Positions 35,208-47,187 are shown, counted from the stretch's first letter. The stretch is DNA of 64,000 nt from Erigeron canadensis (GCF_010389155.1 NC_057763.1:36438645-36502644), one strand, 5' to 3'. Notes: a model not told the origin generated them from the letters alone. Numbers and translations: made by a program.

Positions 35208-36858
35208 ATGGAACCACCTAGAGGTAACCAACGAAATCACCACCAAGGTTATCGTCAACCACCACCACCAAATCAACCACCACCACCGAATCAAGTTTAT
35301 TTTCAAGCACCACCGAACCAACCACCACCACCACCACAGAATCTAGTCTATCGTCGAAACCATACACAGCCACCACCACAGAATCAATATTCCCAACAAC
35401 CACAGGTGCAATTCTATACACCACAACCTACTAGCCCACTTTACGGTTACAACATGGGTGCTCCACCTCCCGTCGAACCTCAACACATTGAACTCGCGCA
35501 AAGGGAAAACTTTTCTGCATTTGAAGATCTCGGGAACAACGACGTTATACCTGAAACACAACCGGTTGAAGAACAGGAAGAAGTTGAAGAGTTCGATTGT
35601 CGTGGGAAGAAAAAGGTGTTTGCCGGGAGGAAGCTGCGTGAACATTGGACGGAAGAGCAAGAGGTCGCCTTGGCTCAAGCATGGATTCAAATATCGGAGT
35701 GTAAGAAGTATGGCAACGAACAAAAGGCCGAAGGGTTTTGGAAACGAGTTCTTCAACACTATACGAGCACCTTGGGTTCGACTACGCGAACCTTTCATAG
35801 TTTGACTACAAAGTGGAAGACGATGAATATGGAGATGGGTGTTTTCAACGGGTTATGGATTCAAGCGGTACATATACTTACACCTTTTTCATTGCAAATG
35901 TTTAATTGTTTGATTGTTTTAAAAAATCTATATAGATTAAGTACTCTGTTGGATTGGATTTATATATATATATGTGTGTCGATATGGATATATATATATG
36001 TGTGTGTCGAATTGATTGATTAAGCATTGCTATAGATTAAGTACTCTGTTTAGATATAGGTATATACACTGTGTCGAATTGATTGATTAAGCATTGCTAT
36101 ATTTTGACAAGCATTGTGTCAAATTGATTGATTATTTGTATACTGATCAGTAAATTGAGTGTAAATTGAGTCGAATTGATAGATATATATGTGTTTGATT
36201 TTGATTTCGAGTGTAAATTGAGTTGTGAATTGATAGATATATATGTGTTGGATTTTGATTTTGAGTGTAAATACAATGTTTGATTTATGTAGTTTCGTGG
36301 AAAGGGGAGTGGATGCAATGACTTGGATGTTACGACGGCCGCTTTGTCAGATTACCACACCAAATTGGACAAGCATTTTACGTATATACCGGCTTGGGAT
36401 GTGGTAAAAACTCATGATAAATGAAAGCAACAAGATTGTTTTGCTGATATTGTAGGAATGGGAATCGGTTCGTCTAGTGGATCCTCAAAAAGAAAGTCAG
36501 CGGATTATGAATCGGCAAGCAACGACACTGTCCTTCCCGACATGAATGAAGACCCATCCCCGCCTTTGGAACCAAGAAAGATGAAAAAGAAGCAATCCGC
36601 CTTGTCTTGCAGCTCGGTGTCAAATGTAGCCGGGGAAATCACCAAGTACACACAACGAATGACGAGCTATTTGGACAAGAAGGAAGAGAAAGAAGAATTG
36701 GCGAAACGTTTGATGGCTACACAACTTGAGGGGAGATGTTCAGGAACCGCCAGCGTGAATGGGATGTTTTTATGAGGCCCCATGGTCACATTACCGATCC
36801 CGCTTTGTTGGAGTGTATTCTCGAGGAAAAACGCGCACTCAGGAAAAAAAACGGATGA
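35208..36858 (+). pseudogene. Harbinger-type Myb/SANT protein, broken
   Basis: Exon 1 is 35208-35867: a Pro/Gln/Asn-rich start, then a trihelix-like Myb domain with REHWTEEQEVALAQAWI, GFWKRVLQHY and LTTKWKTMN. Exon 2 starts at 36293 (FRGKGSGCNDLDV), as in plant proteins with a NAM-associated C-terminal domain, often mislabelled glutathione S-transferase T3-like. In exon 2 a TGA at 36422-36424 stands where the family has Trp (after KTHDK), and the frame is otherwise open through GSSKRKSADYES. A second lesion, a one-base frameshift near 36730, separates this from the coding-like end (EWDVFMRPHG and on, to TGA 36856-36858). The intron contains a minisatellite (about 36000-36270). The Harbinger Myb-like partner helps the transposase bind DNA and enter the nucleus; this copy is unlikely to work. 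Confidence 0.75.
36000..36270 (+). repeat. Minisatellite-like repeats in the Harbinger gene intron
   Basis: Units such as GTGTCGAATTGATTGATTAAGC (about 36003, 36070) and GATAGATATATATGTGTT (about 36178, 36231) recur in tandem with variation. Confidence 0.7.
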
Positions 36859-37174
36859 TCTTGTAATTTTTAAATTTGTTGAACTATTTATGTTTAATTT
36901 TAATTTGTAATGTGGTGAACTATTTATTTTTATGTTTAATTTAGTATTTATGTTCAATTTTAATTGAATTTAGTATTTATATTTATATAGTTAAATTGAT
37001 GATTTAATATAAAAAAAGAAAAAGAAAAGAAATTGGGTAAGTTTAATGAATTTGGGTATATATTTATAGTGATTTGGGTAAGAATTGGATAAAATTTAGT
37101 AGGTATGAATCGAAGGGTTTTGATTGGAAGATAATTTGAGTAACTTAATCGAATTGGGTACCACTCCTTCCCCC

Positions 37175-38500
37175 TCAAGGAAATGTTCAAAAGACTTTCC
37201 ATCACTAAAGACATTGTCCATGGAGCGGAGCATGCTATGGTGAGAACATGATAAAAAGGCCTATAGCTAGCTTTATAGTCTAGCTGCCTCACATGGTATG
37301 CATTATATATATGCTCTCATTCCCCTGTACCCGCACTAATTCACAATTGTGAGGCGAGGGTTAAATAATTTGGAAACAATCACACTCATCTGGAGACAAA
37401 AGTCGATTATGGCCAATCATTCAAAGATAAGACATCGATCTTATCATCCTCATCCTCCCAATCATCATCTATCCATCAAGATCCTAAAATGTTAATCGGC
37501 CATTGGAGCTTGCGTTGACATCGTTTATGTGATCGTCAAATTGATAAAATCAGGATATATTCAACGACCAAATTTTTTCAATTATCTCATCTCAACAACA
37601 TTAGTAAATACACAAATCAAAAATTCTAGACTACCAAAGGTTTTGCATGTTATCAACATAAATGACATGTTTGCTTGAGGAGTTAATCGTGACATGTTGT
37701 TTATTTTAACATATTACGGAGTATTAAACTATCCATAACTTCAATCAAGAATATCATATAGTTATATCTAACCATTACCATTGGAATCAAATTTACAATT
37801 TTCAAAAAATATATGAAAACACATAAGTAGCTACAACCTACAAATTATTAAAATTTCCGACATAACATGTAAAAAAAAAGGGAAATGATATTCTTACAAC
37901 ACATTTTAGTGATCTACAACAATAACTGCATCATGCATCTGTATTTTGTGCATAAAAGTTTATACATTCGTTGTAGATGACAAAATTTCGGTTGTAGAAA
38001 TATCACCTCCCAAAAAAGATAGATAATGGTTGATAAAGGGTTTACCCACCAAACTTGTTTAACCAGCTTATCGAAGTTCGAATATTTCTAAGGTTTTAGA
38101 TACAATCTCACATTTATAAAGGTGAATGGATAGAGGTTTTCGAGAGTTTTAAATTTCATCTCAAATATTAGTGTAGTGTAGGAGTAAAAATACGATAGTA
38201 TATCGTTCTAAAAAAAGACGTAGACGTATAATTTTCGATAAATAATTTTTTTTTTTATATTAAATATACTTTGTATAATGTTTATTTATGAATCCATTAC
38301 AACCAGATTTACATGTTATTGGAAGCATATAAACAAGATGTTTTTCCTCTCGTAACAATTCTGATTTTTAGTAAGTGATATGATGTGTGTATATGACACA
38401 ATAGCGATTCATTAATTATTGTAACCTTAAAAAAAACTATCTAGTCAGTATTGTATATGTGTACTTCAGATGCACACCCCACGACCCACGTCGGTCTTCA
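37175..38500. other. Intergenic sequence, nothing recognised
   Basis: A+T-rich DNA between the Harbinger element and the GRAS gene. No exon or terminal repeat is seen. Confidence 0.4.
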
Positions 38501-39071
38501 CTGTACTAATTTGATTCCTACTTTATTTCTTGCAAATAAAAACGCCATTTCTTCCCTCTTTCCTTTATCACCGCTTGAAAAGTGTATCATTCTCAGATTC
38601 TATCAAACCTTCACATAGTTTCCATTATATTCACTCATCTTTCATGTTCAAGCTTCAAGCTTTTATACTTTATTATATAAGCCCACATCAAAGTATTGCC
38701 CAATAAAGGTACACCCATTTCTTGAAAGTAAAAAAGATTTTTACTTTATGAAAAATTAACCAACTTTATATTGTTGCTGTGCTAAAAAGTTAAAACCTTG
38801 ATGTTTTTTCATGTACTTTAGGTGGTTTTGCTTACAGATTTGTCAAGTTTGTGTAAATTGGTAGTAGTGTAGCTTTTAGGGTTTTGATATATGTTGTTGT
38901 TGAAAGTAGAAAGTTGAAGACTTTAGTCAAAATGGTGTTAGTACTAGGTTTGAATCTCGCTAGGTAAACATCTTGGGGCGATTAGGGAAAGGGCCCCGAA
39001 ACTGTCTTGTTAGGAAAAACCTGAATAGAAAAACCTCATCCGTATACCCGATTTTATTAAGTAGACCCTAA
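38501..39071 (+). promoter_or_regulatory. Leader region of the GRAS gene with a probable leader intron
   Basis: CAATAAAG^GTACACCC at 38708/38709 is a plausible donor and GGTTTTGCTTACAG^ATTTG near 38837 a plausible acceptor, giving a leader intron of about 129 bp. The last 120 bases before the ATG look SINE-derived. Confidence 0.4.
38935..39060 (+). mobile_element. Possible SINE fragment just before the GRAS start codon
   Basis: A box B-like GGTTTGAATCTCGC at about 38947 is followed by TCTTGGGGCGATTAGGG and GGGCCCCGAAACTGTC, a style similar to SINE bodies of this plant group. No clear box A, so weak. Confidence 0.3.
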
Positions 39072-41357
39072 ATGGATTCAAGATTTGGTAGAATTTTTAG
39101 CTCTTTGGATGAAGATGGTAATGAAAATGGAAATGGGATTCATTTTGGGAATAATGGAAGTATGCCTATTTTTCATGATAGTAAGAATGTAAAGAATAAT
39201 GGTCAAATATATGAAAGCACTTTTTCAACTAATTATGATCCAGTCAATGGAACTAGTAGTAGGTATCAAACTACTAGTTCTTCTATTTACAGTCAAAATT
39301 TTAAAGGTCTACAATTTCCTAATTTGACTAATAGTAATAATATGATCAATGATATTAATAATAATGTGGGTGGTGTAAGTGCAAGTATTGAAGATGAGCT
39401 TAATGAAGATTGTGATTTATCGGATGCGATTTTGGGATATATTAGTCATGTGCTTATGGAAGAAGATATGGAAGATAGGTCTTGTATGCTTCAAGAATCT
39501 TTAGATCTTCAAGCTGCAGAGAAGCCTTTTTATGATGTTCTTGGAAAAAAGTACCCTCCTTCCCCACCTCCATGGCCTCCACCATCATCTGACGGCGGTT
39601 TGACCTTTGGAGACCATTGTGAAAATAGCATATATGTTGATAGCGTTAGTAGCTATAGTGATTACTTAAATGAGGGTTCAAGTTTACTAAATTTTGGAGC
39701 TCAGAATATATCGTATACATCGTTTGGATCGTCAAGTAATGGAGGGCCGGATTCATATTCTCCTGCTAGCACTGCGGATACGTTTGACCTTTGTAATGAA
39801 AATCAAATGATGTGGCAGTTTAGAAAGGGTGTTGAAGAAGCAAACAAGTTTCTCCCAAGTGTCGACATTTCTGCCAATGTCAGTTATGACAAGATAAGAG
39901 AAGAAAGTCCAGTCGTGTTCACAGGATCAAAGGTAAGAAAAAATCCTTACGGTGAGGATATAACTGAAGTAGAAAAAGAAGAAAGAAGTATTAAGCAAGC
40001 GGCAATTTTTCCTGATCCCACTTTGAGGTCTAAAGAGATAGACTTGATCTTTCTATCTAGTCTGGGAGAAGGTAAGGTTGCTTTAGACTCATTTCGTGAC
40101 ACTTTACGTGAAGAAAAGATTAAAGATTCATTAAAAGATGTAGAAGATGTAAGTTTAAGTAAACAGAAAGGTAAAGGTAGAAGCAAGACTCGTGGTAGGA
40201 AACAAAATAGGAAAAAAGAGGTGATAGATTTGAGAACTCTTTTAATTACTTGTGCACAAGCCGTTGCAGCTGACGATAGAAGGAAAGCAAATGAACTTTT
40301 GAAACAAATTAGGCAGCATTCGTCTCCTTTTGGTGACGGGTCTCAGAGGTTAGCTCACTGTTTCGCTAATGGGCTTGAGGCTCGCTTAGCTGGCACTGGT
40401 AGCCAGATTCACAAAGCATTAGTGAGCAAGAAAACTTGTGCAGCTGACTATATAAAAGCTTACCAGCTGTATATGGCCACATCACCGTTCAGAAAGATTT
40501 CAAACTTTGCTTCAAACAGGACGATAATGGATAAAGCAGAGAATGCCATGAGGGTACACATAATCGATTTTGGTATCCTGTATGGCTTCCAATGGCCTAC
40601 ATTCCTTCAACGTATTTCACAAAGAAAGGGTGGGCCACCGCGGGTTAGGATTACTGGAATAGAGTTTCCTCAACCTGGTTTTAGGCCGGCACAAAGAATT
40701 GAGGAGACTGGCTGGCGTTTAAAAGCTTATGCCGACCATTTTAAAGTTCCCTTTGAATATAGTTCCATAGCTAAAAGATGGGAAAATGTTACAGTTGAGG
40801 AACTTATGCTTGATGAGGGTGAGTTTCTAGTGGTTAACTGTATGTATCGCGCAAAGAACTTGCTTGATGAAACAGTGGTGGTGGATAGTGCCAGAAATAT
40901 TGTCTTAAACCTGATTAAGAAGATTAATCCAGATATCTTTATCCATGGAATTCTAAATGGATCTTATAATGCTCCGTTTTTCCTCACACGTTTCCGTGAG
41001 GCTCTTTTTCATTTCTCAGCATTATTTGATATGCTTGAAACCAATGTGCCTCGTGAAAGGCCAGAGAGAATGCTGCTTGAAAAAGAAATCTTCGGGAGAG
41101 AGGCTTTGAATGTTATAGCTTGTGAGGGGTGGGAAAGGAGTGAAAGACCCGAGACATATAAGCAGTGGCATGTTCGAAATTTGAGGGTAGGTTTAGTTCC
41201 AGTTCCATTATCGCGGTTTATTATCAAGCGGGGAGGTGAGAAAGTGAGCTTATATCATAAAGATTTCTTGATAGATGAAGACAATCATTGGCTTCTGCAG
41301 GGATGGAAAGGACGAATTATCTATGCTATTTCCTGTTGGAAACCTGTTTCTAAGTAG
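39072..41357 (+). CDS. GRAS-family transcriptional regulator (SCL14/SCL33-like class)
   Basis: A single exon of 761 residues. An in-frame TAA lies immediately before the ATG, which fixes the start. The N-terminal 380 residues are variable, acidic and Asn/Ser-rich, with the DAILGYISHVLMEEDMED block (about residue 118) and a PPSPPPWPPP segment typical of the LISCL branch. The GRAS domain runs from about 384 (VIDLRTLLITCAQAVAADD, LHR I) through the VHIID motif (VHIIDFGILYGFQWP, about 495), LHR II, the PFYRE region (RFREALFHFSALFDMLE, about 640) and the SAW region ending WKGRIIYAISCWKP. Members of this branch act as transcriptional co-regulators; SCL14 works with TGA factors in detoxification responses. 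All motifs are intact. Part of its 3' end is duplicated at 59241-59640. Confidence 0.93.
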   Translation: MDSRFGRIFSSLDEDGNENGNGIHFGNNGSMPIFHDSKNVKNNGQIYESTFSTNYDPVNGTSSRYQTTSSSIYSQNFKGLQFPNLTNSNNMINDINNNVGGVSASIEDELNEDCDLSDAILGYISHVLMEEDMEDRSCMLQESLDLQAAEKPFYDVLGKKYPPSPPPWPPPSSDGGLTFGDHCENSIYVDSVSSYSDYLNEGSSLLNFGAQNISYTSFGSSSNGGPDSYSPASTADTFDLCNENQMMWQFRKGVEEANKFLPSVDISANVSYDKIREESPVVFTGSKVRKNPYGEDITEVEKEERSIKQAAIFPDPTLRSKEIDLIFLSSLGEGKVALDSFRDTLREEKIKDSLKDVEDVSLSKQKGKGRSKTRGRKQNRKKEVIDLRTLLITCAQAVAADDRRKANELLKQIRQHSSPFGDGSQRLAHCFANGLEARLAGTGSQIHKALVSKKTCAADYIKAYQLYMATSPFRKISNFASNRTIMDKAENAMRVHIIDFGILYGFQWPTFLQRISQRKGGPPRVRITGIEFPQPGFRPAQRIEETGWRLKAYADHFKVPFEYSSIAKRWENVTVEELMLDEGEFLVVNCMYRAKNLLDETVVVDSARNIVLNLIKKINPDIFIHGILNGSYNAPFFLTRFREALFHFSALFDMLETNVPRERPERMLLEKEIFGREALNVIACEGWERSERPETYKQWHVRNLRVGLVPVPLSRFIIKRGGEKVSLYHKDFLIDEDNHWLLQGWKGRIIYAISCWKPVSK

Positions 41358-41671
41358 CTAATGATTTCAACGTGTGCTTGGTTCGTGAAATGTTCACTTA
41401 TGGCTACATATACTTTTTTGCTTTGTTAACGTTCGGCTTCATTTGGTTTCTACCCGTGGTCAGTGAAAATGCATATTTCTTGTTGGTAACAAACGCCTCT
41501 ATGTTCAATATGTTCTGCATATGGGTACCCCACACCAGCAGACACCTTCTAGCATCTTGGCATTACATATCTTTCTGAGAACTGTCAAATTTTGTGTAGT
41601 TGAGTAGCACCTCTTAGTCCTTAGTGCCGTAGCTTTCTGTGTAACTTGGAAGGTAGCTTATGTACTCTTGT
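41358..41671 (+). other. 3' UTR of the GRAS gene
   Basis: Its homologue at about 59355-59640 stops matching at CTTGTAAC (41671), so at least this far is ancestral GRAS 3' flank. Confidence 0.6.
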
Positions 41672-41918
41672 AACGCTAATCCGCCAAACCAAATGGTTCT
41701 TCATGCTTCAGTTAATAATAATATATCAAGACATTTTGTATTTCTTTAATTAACCTTTTTGTTTTATATATAATTCATGCAAAATAGATTGATGAGTATG
41801 ATGACAATTTGCTTACTTCAACCTGTATCTAACAAACGGCGAAGGGTAGCCGTTTCTATTTGTAGCCAAATTTCTTACAGGTAAACGTTTTGTTTGTGCA
41901 AAATGAGTATTTACAAAA

Positions 41919-41942
41919 AAAAAAAAAAAAAAAAAAAAAAAA
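41919..41942. repeat. Poly-A tract
   Basis: About 24 consecutive A followed by a purine-rich AAGGAAAAAGAAAAAG run; possibly a retroposon tail. Confidence 0.7.
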
Positions 41943-42267
41943 GGAAAAAGAAAAAGAAGATACCGGCCTGTATCAAGTTATGATAGGATTTAGGTGGTGA
42001 ACTATGTGAGAGGGAAATGATCTCGAGTTACAAACACACCTCTCGAATCTGTTCGTTGAGCAATTCCTGCAATCACGATACAACTACACCACGTGACTAC
42101 GTAACTGGACTCCAAAGTTCACCACCTGAATCTGCCACAATTTAGGATAGCAACGGAAAATTATCCTTTACGATTGATGTGCGGTTTTATTTCTTGTCTT
42201 TAAATTTATGTTGTACAAATAATTTATTTGGAAATATATTTACTGCAGTAAATTAAAAATATTTCAG

Positions 42268-42303
42268 GTTAGCCTCTCGCTAAAAATATAGCGAGAGGCT
42301 AAC
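42268..42303. repeat. Perfect 15-bp inverted repeat
   Basis: GTTAGCCTCTCGCTA (42268-42282) and its exact reverse complement (42289-42303) flank the loop AAAATA. AATATTT on both sides extends the stem imperfectly. Confidence 0.9.
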
Positions 42304-44261
42304 ATGAAAATATTTGAAAAAAGCAAATAACAGTAATTAGATTAAAATATTTGTTTGGCATCTCCGATCTCATGGTGCGACCAAATACTATCCTACTGGT
42401 TTGTTAGCCTGTTGGAAACTTAATCACGGTTCAGATTCTCGTTAGATTCACTTTGCCTAGTTAGTAGTGCTGTCGCTAGACTCACACTACCCTTTAAAAG
42501 AAAATTCTCGCTAGATTCATTGTTTTCAGCATTAATGACTTAAAGTTTGTGTTACTAATTCATCTTTTAATTATCTGGCTCTTAAGCCATGACCAGATAT
42601 AATTCCATCCGGTGACCACAGTGCTCGTTTCAAAGTCAAAGGATCGCGTCTGACATTATTAAGCTTCATGTTCAATTCATCCTAGTTACTATGGTTCTGG
42701 ATCCCTCGGCTACAAGTGAATCACTTTTTACTTCTAGTTAAAGACGGACTAGTCGTTTCCATCCTAGCATATTAGTCCTAGTGTATGATCATAGACAACC
42801 ATCAGAATTAAACTAATATGTTCAGATATAAAACCAATAGCAACATGAATTACTAATAAACATGGATCTACGATAAACAGTAAAACACATTCCAACAGAA
42901 TCTAAACAAACACAGTAAAACAATAAGCGTCTACATGATCACATCGATCCAAACAAGTATTCAGCCTACTAGCCTAGCATTATTAAAGGATTAACAAAGG
43001 CTGAAAAGATGAAAGACATTGTTTGATAATATAAAGTAAATAAAAATGAAAGATCTAGACCAAGAGTGAAGATCGGAAGGTGTTAGAAGCTCCAAAACCT
43101 CCTTGGAATCTGCAATTTCGATCTAGGGTTGTTGTTGGCCGGCTAGGGCTGCTGAATCGGCTCTCTTAGGTTTTGAAGGTTAGTTCGACTTAAATAGGTG
43201 AAAAAGTCGGTTTCTGATCTGGGCCGACCAGCGGCGCTGGTGGGCTAACCAGAGGCGTTGGTCCTGGGTTTTTCTGGGCTAGCGGCGCTGGTGACATAGG
43301 GAGCGACGCTCGTGATGGCCAGCGGCGTTGGTGGCTGCTGTTCTTGATCTTGCGTCTTCGTTTGGCTCCCGAATCACTTCATTGTGTCTTGAAATTTCAT
43401 AGGCTTCCTTCTTGAGTCAGTTAATGTCATTTACCCTCTCTCGCATCTTCCGTGAACCTGCATAAACACATCATTCATTAAGTACCAATAGTTCCGGAAT
43501 AATAACTCATTTAAGCATAAAAATGAAGTCTTTCATTAAAGATTTTTATCACAAAATGGATGCTCCTCAACGATTTTGTTTGAAAGATAATAATGAGTAA
43601 AATTAAGCCATAAGAAAACTGACACTTTTATTCACGCAATTCCATACATGTGATGAGTTCAAAACTACCCACTATCATACAAACTAGAGATAAAAGTAAA
43701 AACTACTTTTTGACAAATTCAACAATGGAAATAAACTAGATAAATAAAAGATATAAAATGATGTATAGTGTTGTTACTGTTTGTACCCGTCACTTGAGTA
43801 TCCAGTTGGGCCAGAAGTTGGTCTTAGAAAATAGAAGCAATAGAGCTTGGGTTCGGGTCTGTCTGGCTAACCCGTCACTTAAATGATGTTTGTCTCAATG
43901 GCCAAGACATGTGAGTGACCCAATCAAGATTTGTAACAAGTGGTTGCTGAAATTCAATTCAATATATCTATCTATATTCTATATATAATTAAAAGTTCTA
44001 TCATGGTAGTGAAAAAATTAACGTATTCTTGACGCTTTATCAATATGTACTTAATAAAGTTTATTAGGGTACTTAATAAGGTTAATGACTTAATAGGATT
44101 ATTAAGGTAACATCCTTATTTTTGATAACAAAATTATAATTGTCATAGAACAAGAAATTTAAAAACTAACATGAATATGTATAATGTTGGTTAAAAAAGA
44201 TATTAGACAACATGTAAGTAATTTAAAATCATGGACTTTAAAAACAAATGAAGTAATGTCA

Positions 44262-44417
44262 AATAAATATGGAATGAATTGAATCAAAAGTTACTAAGTG
44301 ATATGTATGTATGAATAAATATGGAATGAATTGAATCAAAAGTTACTAAGTGATATGTATGTATGAATAAATATGGAGTGAATTGAATCAAAAGTTACTA
44401 AGGGATATGTATGTATG
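44262..44417 (+). repeat. Three tandem 52-bp repeats
   Basis: Units start at 44262, 44314 and 44366 (AATAAATATGGAATGAATTG... GTATGTATG) and differ at only a few bases, so the expansion is recent. Confidence 0.9.
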
Positions 44418-46040
44418 AATCAATAACTGTTAAGATAATAATAATTATTATTAGTGAAAAGAAGGAATTCAAGTCGATTAGGTGTAGGTTACGACTACAT
44501 ATATTCCAAATTTATGAATCCAAATAAATATACTTTGTAACTACAATCATAAGTTTTATACAAATATTAAATCTTCTTTTAGTTTTTCTCATCTTGCACG
44601 GCTTGCGGCAGTAGACAAATTGAGCACAAAAGCAATTTGTGTTAATTAAGTGAAACTAAATATTTGATCAAATTTGGAGAAACTTGGTCATATAAATCAA
44701 AGAGACGATCAAATTAGATAAAATCAAATCCTCTATTATTCAGCTACAATCTATTTTATTGGGTCAGATTTTTTTCCCTTTTATTCATCTATCAAACCCA
44801 ACCTTAAGATATATATAAATACACATCCATCAGTTTTCAGCATATCTTCACCATTCGAAACATAAAACTAAACCATCGTACGTCCCACTCTTCCGTTGAC
44901 CGCAAATCCTTGATATATTGATCAGAAAGTTAGAAACATGAGTCCATGTTTAGATCGTGGGCCAGAAAGTTCGTAGCTAGATCTGCTTCGGGTTAAGCTA
45001 TCACCCTTGAGTTGTTTCTTGTTCGTTTCGAGATCTATTCGAGTTCGTTTACGAGGCCCATCTTTCATCCGTAGAGGTATATCGAGATCAACTTATTTAA
45101 ATATCTACCTTGTGTTTATATAATAGATATAAAAAGTATACTAATAATGTACGTACCTTTTTGTGGTAATCGATCTATAATATTGATTCAAACTCGCGAC
45201 ACAGAAAACAAAAACTTTTTGATGATGGCATAAAACAAAAGTTCTTCTTTCGATTTAAGTATCATAAGACACAAGACGTTCTATAGAAATGGATCAAGAA
45301 AAACTTGATCAATAGCTAAACGATTAATCATATTACTGTTAGTTTTGTATGTTGTAAAATAATGACAACCTTTGTAACGAGTTTTCTGCATACGTACGTA
45401 CGAGGAAGAAAGCCAGTCAGCCATTTGACAAACTTTATCATTTTAATATATGTTTTGAACATGCTATGGTTATTAACCATATTAAAGAAAATAAAACTTA
45501 TAAATCTAAATAACTAATTCTTATAGAAATTCTTAAAGTATTTTGATTTTAGTTAAAATTATTTTAATATAGATTTTGTTTGCTAATCTTGGTGGAGTAC
45601 ACCGGCTTTTGAAAGTTTAGACCTTTATTAAGGTACGGATATTCTAAAGGTTATTAGGAGCTTTTCGGTCCAATCTTTTCTTTCAAAGACTTTTATTTGT
45701 CATATATGTATATATAATTGTATGGATATTGTAGTTGGTCTTAGGATCCTTCCGATTAAATCTTTTCTCTCAAAACTTTATTTGATTAAATGTGTATTTC
45801 TTTTTATAAAAGTTGCGTGTTATTTGAAAAATTAGTTGTTTGTTATCCTTTGTATAAATATTGTGATATCCCTGACTTTTGATGTACTAACGAGGTTGCC
45901 TTCAAAAATATTTATTTGGGAATCATAATATATTATTCTTTATAGTTGTGTCAAAACCATCTCTTGAAACCCGATTTGAGTATGGTCCCGAAAAGATGCG
46001 TTTGGTATATTATATTTGATGCGTTGATTTATACACTAAT

Positions 46041-46217
46041 ATGTCCCTTCAATATTCGTTGGCCGAAATAATAATACAGTCGCTTATTATGAATCATATT
46101 AATTGGCCCCAAAAGATTAATACAGCCGCATTTTGTGATTTATGATAATGTCCCTCGAATATTCGTTGGCCATGGAAATTAATACAGTTGCATACTATGA
46201 ATCATATTGATTGGCCC
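46041..46217 (+). repeat. 107-bp-spaced diverged tandem duplication
   Basis: ATGTCCCT-CAATATTCGTTGGCC followed by AATACAGT-GC and ATGAATCATATT-ATTGGCCC occurs at 46041 and 46148. Confidence 0.7.
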
Positions 46218-47187
46218 GAAAATTTATAAGTGACTCTATTGAAATTTTGTAAGAATTGGGTGGATGGAGATGTGGTTTTAAGTCAATATTTTAAAATGTC
46301 TTGAAATATATGTAATTATTATTTATTTGTCCAAAAACTAAGTTTGTCATTTGATATACGAGTATTTAAGTATATATATATACACACACATATATATATA
46401 TATATAAGTCGGTCAAAATGGTTTCTTAAGATGTGCATATAAGAGTAACCTATCCATGGAGGTCCCATGGGCGCGTTATTGTGACACCGATGACGTGGCA
46501 CCGGTGTATTTGATTTGATCTACGGCGTCTCCTTTTGATTACCCGGTAGTGGTATGCGCACTTTGATATTTTGATAGGAGGCGTATGGATCGGTCCTAGG
46601 CATTTTGTAAGTTTGACGGTTGGCGTTTTCGTAGTGTCATACGAAGCGTTCCACCCTTTGACTCGTAATTTTGTTTGACTCTTATGTGCATTATTTTATG
46701 GAACTTGGTTTTATAGTCTACTTTGATTTGTTAATGTATAAGGTATTTGTGAACTATGCGTATGTGTACTTTGATTTGAAATAAGTTTGTTAAGGTAATA
46801 AGTTTGTTCTTTTAATATACGTCTCTGCATTTGATATTATATTTCAGCTTTTGTCATATCTGTTCACTGGGCTTTTTGATCAGCCGTATTCCTTTTTCTT
46901 TCGGCAGGTTATCAGAAGGGCTTCGAGATCGAGAGAAGAGTGTAGATAGAAGTGGACTTAGCACCCCTGGCTTTAGAGTTGTATTTCAAGCTTTAGAAGT
47001 ATTTATTTTAGTTTGTTAGGTTGACTTTAGTTTGATTTTGAATAAGATTAACGCCCTTTTGCCTTTTAGTTATTTTGATATCATTTTGTGTTGTTTAGAA
47101 AATTCCAAACCATCATAAAAAAAATCCGCTAAATAGAAGAAACGTACAAAAAAAACCCTTGAATTCCGGCCGTGCAACGCACGGGCC

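Larger units (their letters stand above)
34885..37174 (+). mobile_element. PIF/Harbinger element carrying only the Myb-like gene
   Basis: Left end GGGGGGAAGGAGTGGG, right end CCACTCCTTCCCCC, inverted to each other. The left flank is TAA and the right flank TCA, consistent with a TAA target duplication with one change. Inside lies a Myb/SANT-type gene (35208-36858) of the sort autonomous Harbingers encode alongside a DDE transposase; no transposase is present in the 2.29 kb. Confidence 0.75.
41672..43937. mobile_element. 2.3 kb insertion of unknown type downstream of the GRAS gene
   Basis: The paralogous copy at 59.6 kb runs straight from ACTCTTGTAA to AATGGTTGCTAAAATTC. Here the two halves are separated by 2.3 kb, and TTGTAAC stands at both junctions (about 41665 and 43932), as a 7-bp target duplication would. 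The insert has a poly-A tract (41919-41942), a perfect hairpin (42268-42303) and five GC-rich 13-mers (43230-43333). No coding frame is seen. A deletion in the other copy is the alternative. Confidence 0.4.

Noticed and set aside
35218..35424. Val-rich minus-strand frame
   Set aside because: Antisense of the CCA-rich Pro-coding start of the Harbinger Myb-like gene.
44262..44417. CRISPR-like array
   Set aside because: The units are directly abutting tandem repeats with no spacers, in a plant nuclear context.
44812..45100. Possible small gene after a TATATAAATA box
   Set aside because: The first ATG opens only about a dozen codons, and no known microRNA or peptide motif was recognised.
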